Source of the DNA: Burkholderiaceae bacterium
Lineage (GTDB): Bacteria; Pseudomonadota; Gammaproteobacteria; Burkholderiales; Burkholderiaceae_C
Assembly (NCBI GenBank): GCA_023260355.1
Contig: JALQVJ010000166.1
Coordinates: 1-12,268 of the forward strand
DNA length: 12,268 nucleotides
Direction of reading: 5' to 3'
Of the stretch, positions 6,838 to 12,268 are shown one piece after another. How positions within the stretch are numbered: the first letter of the stretch is position 1; each line of letters begins with the position of its first letter. Both the position numbers and the translations under genes were made by a program. The notes below the pieces were generated by a model that saw nothing but the letters and a program-made list of their open reading frames with translations, searched no databases and was not told the origin of the DNA.

Positions 6838-7701
6838 ATGAAACATTTGAGCGATTTCACGGCTGAGGACCTCAACCAATTGGCGCGCGCCGACGTCCAA
6901 AAAGCCCTGTCTGAAGATGTCGGCAGTGGTGACCTGACAGCTGCGCTGGTGCCCGCGGATCGCACCGCGGTCGCCAAAATTTTGGCCCGTGAATCCGCGG
7001 TGCTGTGTGGCAAGCCTTGGGTCGAAGCCGCTGTGTTGGCGTGTGATCCACATGCGCGGCTGGCGTGGCACGTCGCAGAAGGGGAGTGGTGTGCCGCGGA
7101 TCAGGTGGTCTTGGAGATCCATGGTCTCGCGCAGCCGTTGCTGACAGCCGAGCGCACCGCCCTCAATTTTTTGCAAATGCTCTCTGGTGTGGCGACCCAA
7201 ACGGCCCGCTATGTTGCTGCCGTCAATGGCACCCGTGCGGCCATCGTCGACACGCGAAAAACCCTGCCCGGGTTGCGTTTGGCGCAGAAGTACGCGGTCA
7301 AAGTTGGCGGTGGTGTGAATCACCGCATTGGCCTTTATGACGCTGTGCTGATCAAGGAAAACCACATCGCGGCAGCCGGCGGCATTGCCCCCGTGTTGGC
7401 GCGCGTCAAAGCGACTGCGCCACAGGCACGGTTTGTTGAAATCGAAGTCGAGACCCTAGAGCAACTCGACGAGGCACTCGCATGCGGTGCCTCGATGGTG
7501 TTGTTGGACAACATGCCAGTGGAACAACTCGAGGCGGCTGTAGCCAGAAATGCTGGCCGTGCGGTCTTGGAGATTTCAGGCGGTGTGAACATGGATACAG
7601 TGACGCGGTTGGCCCAAACCGGGGTCGATCGCATTTCGATTGGTGCTTTGACCAAAGATGTCAAAGCAGTGGATTACTCGATGCGCTTCACGGCGCTGTG
7701 A
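6838..7701 (+). CDS. nadC: Nicotinate-nucleotide pyrophosphorylase (quinolinate phosphoribosyltransferase) NadC
   Basis: NadC converts quinolinate and PRPP to nicotinate mononucleotide, CO2 and pyrophosphate, the step at which de novo NAD synthesis joins the salvage route. The 287 residues carry the full motif set: [10 protein letters not shown] (25-34), [16 protein letters not shown] (105-120), [10 protein letters not shown] (138-147), [18 protein letters not shown] (151-168, substrate-binding Lys and His-Arg), LIKENH (171-176), VLLDN (about 221-225), EISGGVN and ISIGALTK near the C terminus. The length fits the type II enzyme family. The ATG at 6838 has no obvious Shine-Dalgarno sequence. 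The gene is divergent from panB, and nadA starts 4 bases after its stop. Confidence 0.97.
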   Translation: MKHLSDFTAEDLNQLARADVQKALSEDVGSGDLTAALVPADRTAVAKILARESAVLCGKPWVEAAVLACDPHARLAWHVAEGEWCAADQVVLEIHGLAQPLLTAERTALNFLQMLSGVATQTARYVAAVNGTRAAIVDTRKTLPGLRLAQKYAVKVGGGVNHRIGLYDAVLIKENHIAAAGGIAPVLARVKATAPQARFVEIEVETLEQLDEALACGASMVLLDNMPVEQLEAAVARNAGRAVLEISGGVNMDTVTRLAQTGVDRISIGALTKDVKAVDYSMRFTAL

Positions 7702-7705
7702 AACT

Positions 7706-8809
7706 ATGACCGATAGCCAAGTCATTGATGTGGAATACGAGCAGCCGGCTTGCTCAACGCAACACGCATGGGCACGGGTGCCTGTGGAGCCCAGTCCCGC
7801 ACAGCGAGATGCGCTCAAAGCCGAGATTCGCCAGCTGCTCAAGCAGCGCAATGCGGTGATGGTGTCGCACTATTACGTGCACCCCGATTTGCAAGACTTG
7901 GCCGAAGAAACTGGCGGCATCGTCAGTGATTCGCTGGAAATGGCGCGCTTTGGACGCGACCATAGCGCGCAAACGCTGGTGGTGTCCGGCGTGCGATTCA
8001 TGGGAGAGACAGCCAAGATCCTCAGCCCGGAAAAAACCGTGTTGATGCCCGACTTGGACGCCAATTGCTCGCTCGACTTGGGCTGTCCCATTGATGCGTT
8101 CAGCGCTTTTTGTGATGCGCATCCAGATCGCACGGTGGTCGTCTACGCCAACACCAGTGCGGCAGTCAAAGCCCGCGCAGATTGGTTGGTCACCTCGAGT
8201 TGCGCACTCGATGTCGTGCGTGCACTCAAGGACAAAGGGCACAAGATCATTTGGGGCCCAGACAAACACTTGGGTGCTTATATCCAGCGCGAAACTGGGG
8301 CCGACATGCTGATGTGGCAGGGCGCCTGCATCGTGCACGATGAGTTCAAAGCGTTGGAGCTCGAGATGCTGATGGCAGAGCACCCGCAAGCCAAGGTGTT
8401 GGTGCACCCGGAGTCTCCCGAAGAGGTGGTGGCATTGGCGCACGCTGTTGGTTCGACTTCAGCGATCTTGAAGGCCGCGCAAGAACTCCCCGCCGATACG
8501 TTCATCGTTGCCACCGACAAGGGCATGATGCACAAGTTGCGCAGCTTGAACCCAGGCAAGACCTTTATCGAAGCCCCAACGGCTGGCAACAGTGCGACCT
8601 GCAAGAGCTGCGCGCACTGCCCGTGGATGGCGATGAATGGTTTGGCGGGTGTGGCCCGAGTGCTGCGAGAGGGAGTCAACGCCATTGACGTTGACCCGGA
8701 GTTGATCCCGCGTGCGCGCTTGCCGATTGACCGCATGCTGGACTTCACCGCTGCGCTCAAAGGCGGCGAAGATGCGGGCGCATTGGTGCCCAACATCGGC
8801 GCTGCCTGA
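7706..8809 (+). CDS. nadA: Quinolinate synthase NadA
   Basis: NadA condenses iminoaspartate (from NadB) with dihydroxyacetone phosphate to quinolinate, using an oxygen-sensitive [4Fe-4S] cluster. From the ATG at 7706 the protein has 367 residues and aligns by eye along its length with E. coli Nad[69 protein letters not shown] and [11 protein letters not shown]. The three cluster cysteines are Cys121 ([10 protein letters not shown]), Cys208 ([11 protein letters not shown]) and Cys305 in the CxxCxxC segment 299-305. The frame is open further upstream into nadC (7658), but the ATG at 7706, just after the nadC stop, gives the normal N terminus. It is co-transcribed with nadC and meets nadB tail to tail. 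Confidence 0.97.
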   Translation: MTDSQVIDVEYEQPACSTQHAWARVPVEPSPAQRDALKAEIRQLLKQRNAVMVSHYYVHPDLQDLAEETGGIVSDSLEMARFGRDHSAQTLVVSGVRFMGETAKILSPEKTVLMPDLDANCSLDLGCPIDAFSAFCDAHPDRTVVVYANTSAAVKARADWLVTSSCALDVVRALKDKGHKIIWGPDKHLGAYIQRETGADMLMWQGACIVHDEFKALELEMLMAEHPQAKVLVHPESPEEVVALAHAVGSTSAILKAAQELPADTFIVATDKGMMHKLRSLNPGKTFIEAPTAGNSATCKSCAHCPWMAMNGLAGVARVLREGVNAIDVDPELIPRARLPIDRMLDFTAALKGGEDAGALVPNIGAA

Positions 8810-8841
8810 GCGGCCCAGGAAGCCGCATCAGCTGAACGCGT

Positions 8842-8855
8842 GCGAGGTATCTCGC
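8842..8855. other. Small hairpin between convergent nadA and nadB
   Basis: GCGAG (8842-8846) and CTCGC (8851-8855) form a perfect 5-base-pair stem with a GTAT loop in the 59-base gap between the two stops. An imperfect outer pairing of GCTGAACG (8831-8838) with CGCTCAGC (8866-8873) could extend it into a larger structure that reaches into the nadB stop. There is no T run on either strand, so it is not a classical intrinsic terminator. A bidirectional transcription end is possible but unproven. Confidence 0.3.
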
Positions 8856-8868
8856 CAAGCGGCAACGC

Positions 8869-10455
8869 TCAGCGCGGCGGCGTGAGGATGGTCGGCTTGG
8901 CCACTGGCAAGGTGTCGGGGTAATCGCGGCTGTAATGCAAGCCACGGCTTTCTTGTCGCATGAGAGCCGACATCACGATCAGATCCGCCACTTGCACCAA
9001 ATTGCGAAGCTCTAGCAGGTCGCGGTTGACCTGAAACTGGGCGTAGAACTCATGGATTTCACGCTGCAAGAGGGTGATGCGATGCGCCGCGCGCTCCAAG
9101 CGTTTGTTGGTGCGCACGATGCCCACGTAGTCCCACATGAATCGGCGCAACTCATCCCAGTTGTGCGAGATGACCACTTGCTCATCCGCGTCGGTGACTC
9201 GGCTGTCATCCCATGCAGGCAGGGCAGGCGAGCGACCATGCTGTTGACTCAAGATGTGTTTGGCGGCTGCTTGCGCGTAAACAACGCACTCCAGTAAGCT
9301 GTTGGACGCCAAGCGATTGGCGCCATGCAAGCCTGTGTAGGTGGTCTCGCCAGCCGCGTAAAGCCCTGGAATGTCAGTGGCACCGTGGTCATCCACCATC
9401 ACCCCGCCGCAGGTGTAGTGTGCGGCAGGCACGACGGGAATCGGCTCGCGGGTGATGTCAATACCCAGCTCGGCGCAGCGTGCCCGGATGTTGGGAAAGT
9501 GTTCTTCGACGAATGCCGGACCCTGGTGGCTGATATCCAAATACACGCAATCAATGCCGTGTCGTTTCATTTCGAAGTCGATCGCTCTGGCCACAACATC
9601 GCGAGGCGCCAGTTCAGCGCGCGGGTCATGGTCGAGCATGAAACGGTGCCCACCCAAATGGGCAGGCAAGCGCAGCTGCCCGCCTTCGCCTCGCACCGCC
9701 TCGCTGATCAAAAAGTTCTTGACTTTGGGGTGGTAGAGGCACGTGGGATGGAACTGAATGAACTCCATGTTGGCCACGCGGCAACCGGCACGCCAAGCCA
9801 CCGCGATACCGTCGCCCGTCGCGGTGTCGGGGTTGGTCGAATACAGGTAGACCTTGCCTGCGCCGCCTGTGGCGAGCACGGTGGCGTTGGCTTCAAAGAC
9901 GTCCACTTGCGAGGCGTCCTCGTCCAATATGTAGGCGCCCAAGCAGCGCTTGGGGCCAGGCAGGTCCAGGCGCTGGCTGGTGATCAAGTCCACCAAAGTG
10001 TGGTGCTCGAACAAATGGATGTTGGGTGTCTGCGCGACGCGCGCCAGCAGGGCGTTTTGCACCGCAGCACCAGTGGCGTCGGCGGCGTGCACGATGCGGC
10101 GTTGGCTATGGCCGCCTTCTCGTGTCAAGTGCAGGGCGCCGGCCTCCTCGGTGAAAGCCACGCCCAAGCTGCGCAACCACGCAATCGCGGCTGGTGCACC
10201 CTGCACGACCAACTCAGTGGCGTGTGGGTCACACAGCCCCGCGCCAGCGATCTGTGTGTCTTCCATGTGTTGCTCAAAGCTATCGGCGTCACCCAACACG
10301 GCGGCGATACCGCCCTGTGCCCAGCCGCTGGCGCCGTCATGGCGCGTGCGTTTGGTGATGACTGCGACGCGTTGTGTCTTGGCGAGCTCGAGTGCTGTGC
10401 TCAAGCCAGCCAGCCCACTGCCAATGATGAGGGTGTCAAAAGTGTGGTGAGCCAC
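8869..10455 (-). CDS. nadB: L-aspartate oxidase NadB
   Basis: NadB is the FAD enzyme that oxidises L-aspartate to iminoaspartate, using oxygen or fumarate, and feeds NadA. The 528-residue length is typical. The order of features is: dinucleotide-binding [16 protein letters not shown] (10-25), [14 protein letters not shown] (41-54), [10 protein letters not shown] (191-200), [13 protein letters not shown] (231-243), [11 protein letters not shown] (251-261), RDVVAR (285-290, with a conserved Arg), HYTCGGV (346-352) and [26 protein letters not shown] (364-389), followed by the helical C-terminal domain of the succinate dehydrogenase/fumarate reductase flavoprotein family. Translation starts with GTG at 10455; no ATG exists before the FAD motif and no clear ribosome binding site is seen. 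The gene follows scpA by only 11 bases and converges with nadA. Confidence 0.96.
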   Translation of the reverse strand: MAHHTFDTLIIGSGLAGLSTALELAKTQRVAVITKRTRHDGASGWAQGGIAAVLGDADSFEQHMEDTQIAGAGLCDPHATELVVQGAPAAIAWLRSLGVAFTEEAGALHLTREGGHSQRRIVHAADATGAAVQNALLARVAQTPNIHLFEHHTLVDLITSQRLDLPGPKRCLGAYILDEDASQVDVFEANATVLATGGAGKVYLYSTNPDTATGDGIAVAWRAGCRVANMEFIQFHPTCLYHPKVKNFLISEAVRGEGGQLRLPAHLGGHRFMLDHDPRAELAPRDVVARAIDFEMKRHGIDCVYLDISHQGPAFVEEHFPNIRARCAELGIDITREPIPVVPAAHYTCGGVMVDDHGATDIPGLYAAGETTYTGLHGANRLASNSLLECVVYAQAAAKHILSQQHGRSPALPAWDDSRVTDADEQVVISHNWDELRRFMWDYVGIVRTNKRLERAAHRITLLQREIHEFYAQFQVNRDLLELRNLVQVADLIVMSALMRQESRGLHYSRDYPDTLPVAKPTILTPPR

Positions 10456-10466
10456 GGTGTATCGGT

Positions 10467-11312
10467 TCAGGAGGCGGTGAAAGACAGGCGCACGTAAATG
10501 GGGGCGAACGCCTCGGCTTGGGTGATTTCAATCAGGGATTCTTTGGCCAATTCGAGCATGGCAATGAAGGTGACCACCATGACCGGCGCACCGCGCTCGA
10601 CTTCGAAGAGATCGGCGAATTCAACAAAACGCTGCCCTTGAAGTTTGCGCAGCACCAAGGTCATGTGCTCGCGCACCGACAACTCTTCGCGCGAGATCTT
10701 GTGGTGCTGCACCAATTGGGCTCGGCGCAAAATATCCGCCCAAACCGCACGAATGTCATCGACCGAAACGTCTGGGAAGCGGGGTTGCAGCGACTGCTCG
10801 ACGTAGACCTGGGCTTTGAGGAAATCGCGCCCCAATTGCGGCAAGTCGCTCAAACCGGCTGCTGCCAATTTGATCTGTTCGTATTCCAACAGGCGCCGCA
10901 CCAACTCGGCACGGGGGTCTTCTGCCTCTTCGCCCTCCGCCGTGGGTTTGACTGGCAACAGCATGCGTGACTTGATTTCGATCAGCATGGCCGCCATCAG
11001 CAAGTATTCAGCAGCCAGTTCCAGGTTGCTGACACGAATCTCATCGACGTAGCTGAGGTATTGGCGCGTCACGGCCGCCATCGGAATGTCGAGGATGTTG
11101 AAGTTTTGCTTGCGGATCAAATAGAGCAAGAGATCCAGCGGACCTTCAAATGCCTCCAAAAAAATCTGCAGCGCATCCGGTGGGATGTACAAATCCTGGG
11201 GCATGGCGAAAAGGGGTTCGCCATACAACCGCGCCACCGCCACGTGGTCAACGACCTCGGGTGTCGGTGGAATCACAGGGGAGTCCAGGCCTCCCTCGTC
11301 CGCGCGGTTCAT
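10467..11312 (-). CDS. scpA: Segregation and condensation protein A (ScpA kleisin)
   Basis: ScpA is the kleisin that links the two SMC heads and, with ScpB, forms the condensin that organises and segregates the chromosome. The product from ATG 11312 has 281 residues. An N-terminal extension of about 45 residues leads to the diagnostic [20 protein letters not shown] segment (55-74). It is followed by [19 protein letters not shown] (102-120), which contacts the SMC neck, an acidic linker (125-135), and a C-terminal winged-helix region (about 215-281) with [18 protein letters not shown]. The frame is open back to 11447, but that part is the shifted reading of the DUF3460 gene, and GAGG just before ATG 11312 supports the short form. 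DUF3460 ends 4 bases upstream and nadB begins 11 bases downstream. scpB and smc are not in the window. Confidence 0.94.
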   Translation of the reverse strand: MNRADEGGLDSPVIPPTPEVVDHVAVARLYGEPLFAMPQDLYIPPDALQIFLEAFEGPLDLLLYLIRKQNFNILDIPMAAVTRQYLSYVDEIRVSNLELAAEYLLMAAMLIEIKSRMLLPVKPTAEGEEAEDPRAELVRRLLEYEQIKLAAAGLSDLPQLGRDFLKAQVYVEQSLQPRFPDVSVDDIRAVWADILRRAQLVQHHKISREELSVREHMTLVLRKLQGQRFVEFADLFEVERGAPVMVVTFIAMLELAKESLIEITQAEAFAPIYVRLSFTAS

Positions 11313-11316
11313 GCCC

Positions 11317-11526
11317 TCAGAAGTCTGAGTTGGTCTGGTACACGTAGGGCTTTTGCGGGACGCGGCCCGCTTCGATATCGCGCTTGATTTCGCGATTGAT
11401 CTCTTTGTCCCAAAGCAGCGCACGTCCAGCTTTTTGCTGGGCGACAAGTTCGGGTTTTTTCTGGCGCAAGTCCGCCAAGAAGTCGGTCACGTCTGAGGTG
11501 TACTGGGGGTAGGCAAACAGATGCAT
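11317..11526 (-). CDS. DUF3460 family small protein
   Basis: This is a 69-residue soluble protein of unknown function, starting MHLFAYPQYTSDVTDFLADL. It is highly charged in the middle (RQKKPEL..QQKAGRALLWDKEINREIKRDIEAGRV) and ends in a PQKPYVYQT tail. The pattern Y.SD.T.FL..L...P......Q..GRALLWDK...........VPQ.PYVYQ is what I recognise as the DUF3460 family of betaproteobacteria. No signal peptide, membrane helix or cysteine is present; helix is likely from 10 to 53. It ends 4 bases before the scpA start on the same strand, suggesting translational coupling and possibly a related job, which is inference only. A longer in-frame reading to 11676 overlaps the SulP gene and is rejected. Confidence 0.85.
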   Translation of the reverse strand: MHLFAYPQYTSDVTDFLADLRQKKPELVAQQKAGRALLWDKEINREIKRDIEAGRVPQKPYVYQTNSDF

Positions 11527-11560
11527 GGTGAACAGTCTTTGAGACGGGGAAAGTCTGATT

Positions 11561-12268
11561 TTACTGGCAAGCCAGACGCACGGCAGAGGCCAGGTCAGGG
11601 GCCTGGTTTTCAGCGGCGACACGTTGCAGCAAACCGCTGCGCTCGAGCATGTCGCGCGGCTGGTGATCGACACCACTGAAAATCAAGCGGATGCCTTTTT
11701 TCTGGCAGGTGTGAAACAAATCGTGCAGCGCGTCTGCGCCGGAGGAATCGATGTAGATCAGGTTTTTGATGTCCACGATGAGCGCGCGGCTTGGCAGCTG
11801 CACCTCCAAGTTTTCGACCAGCTTCACCGCACCAAAAAACAGCGCGCCATACAGGCGATAGCCAGCCACCGCGCCCTGGTGCGCTGATAAGGCGGGATGC
11901 AAATCAGCGGTCACGGGCTCGGCGCGCGTCAGACTTGAGATGCGATAGATGAACGTCAAGGCCGCCGCAAAGAGGCCAACTTCCACTGCCACGGTGAGGT
12001 CAAAGACAACAGTGAGCAAAAACACCGCCAGCAGGATCGCGCGGTAGGGCAGGCGGAATTGGCGCAACTCTGCAAATGCCCGCCATTCGCCCATGTTCCA
12101 CGCCACAAACATGAGGATCGCCGACAAAGCTGCCAACGGAATGCTCGATGCTAAGGGGGCTGCAATCAGCACAATCATCAGCAACGTGACCGCATGCACG
12201 ACGCCTGCGATGGGGCTATTGGCCCCGCTTTTGATGTTGGTCACGGTGCGTGCGATGGTGCCGGTAGC
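11561..12268 (-). CDS. SulP family inorganic anion transporter with STAS domain (C-terminal part)
   Basis: The window holds the last 235 residues of a membrane carrier of the SulP (SLC26) family, which moves sulfate, bicarbonate or related anions across the inner membrane. The partial frame enters at the right edge with ATGTIARTVTNIKSGANSP, a close match to the conserved SulP stretch ATG..RT..N...G..(S/T)P. Several membrane helices follow: about 20-40, 41-56, 74-94 and 95-106, counting from the edge. A cytoplasmic STAS domain (about 125-230) contains IVDIKNLIYIDSSGADAL, the core loop of STAS domains, and DMLERSGLL. The N-terminal half lies outside the window. Substrate cannot be told from this part. 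It ends 34 bases before DUF3460 on the same strand; no terminator is visible in that gap, so read-through into DUF3460-scpA-nadB is possible. Confidence 0.93.
   Translation of the reverse strand, partial: ATGTIARTVTNIKSGANSPIAGVVHAVTLLMIVLIAAPLASSIPLAALSAILMFVAWNMGEWRAFAELRQFRLPYRAILLAVFLLTVVFDLTVAVEVGLFAAALTFIYRISSLTRAEPVTADLHPALSAHQGAVAGYRLYGALFFGAVKLVENLEVQLPSRALIVDIKNLIYIDSSGADALHDLFHTCQKKGIRLIFSGVDHQPRDMLERSGLLQRVAAENQAPDLASAVRLACQ

Noticed and set aside
7754..8443. Minus-strand open frame (229 codons) opposite nadA
   Set aside because: It is the antisense of nadA, a highly conserved gene with all cluster cysteines. The reverse product is His-rich and unlike any family I know.
9325..10497. 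Long plus-strand open frame (390 codons) opposite nadB
   Set aside because: It is the antisense of nadB, whose FAD and active-site motifs run the full length. The plus-strand product shows no recognisable domain.
11313..11447. Longer scpA starting at 11447
   Set aside because: The extra 45 codons overlap the DUF3460 gene in another frame. The DUF3460 frame shows the conserved pattern, whereas the extension does not resemble ScpA.
1..12268. Search by eye for CRISPR repeats, tRNA, rRNA, insertion sequences, attachment sites or a defence or phage system
   Set aside because: No regularly spaced repeats, cloverleaf signatures, transposase motifs or clustered unknown genes were seen. Apart from the left edge and DUF3460, all coding space is filled by recognised housekeeping and transport genes.

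Overview
This window looks like ordinary chromosomal DNA of a betaproteobacterium, most likely a Burkholderiales member of the Comamonadaceae type. The evidence is a GC-rich composition, alanine-rich proteins, a PanC and PanB of the form I associate with that group, and a small DUF3460 protein directly upstream of scpA. The genus cannot be fixed from the sequence alone. The theme of the window is vitamin and cofactor supply: thiamine (B1) uptake, pantothenate (B5) synthesis and de novo NAD (B3) synthesis. I found no CRISPR array, tRNA, rRNA, insertion sequence, phage module or defence system.

Left part (1-1193, minus strand): the start of a HisQ-type amino-acid ABC permease, preceded by its periplasmic binding protein of the HisJ/ArgT (LAO) type. 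The first roughly 100-130 bases do not fit the permease. They are more AT-rich, and on the plus strand they read as a piece of an FtsK/SpoIIIE-like DNA-pumping ATPase. The left edge is therefore probably a chimeric junction, either an assembly or amplification artefact or a real breakpoint.

Regulatory gap (1194-1522): it separates the binding-protein gene from a rightward thiamine operon. It holds a complete TPP riboswitch (1344-1429) followed by an intrinsic terminator (1474-1500). The 3' strand of riboswitch stem P1 is complementary to the 5' arm of the terminator, so a TPP-controlled termination switch can be read from the sequence.

Thiamine transporter (1523-4895, plus strand): thiB (periplasmic binding protein), thiP (fused two-domain permease) and thiQ (ATPase). 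thiP and thiQ overlap by 8 bases.

Pantothenate genes (4921-6701, minus strand): panB then panC, 41 bases apart. PanB and PanC together make pantothenate, the precursor of CoA.

NAD genes (6838-10455): nadC and nadA run rightward with 2-4 bases between them and meet nadB, which runs leftward. NadB, NadA and NadC form the complete aspartate-to-nicotinate-mononucleotide pathway.

Right part (10467-12268, minus strand): the C-terminal half of a SulP anion transporter with STAS domain, a 69-residue DUF3460 protein, and scpA, the kleisin of the SMC condensin. These lead directly into nadB with short gaps (34, 4 and 11 bases), so nadB may be co-transcribed with the condensin gene. The most noteworthy items are the junction at the left edge, the mechanistically readable TPP switch, and the tightly coupled DUF3460-scpA pair.
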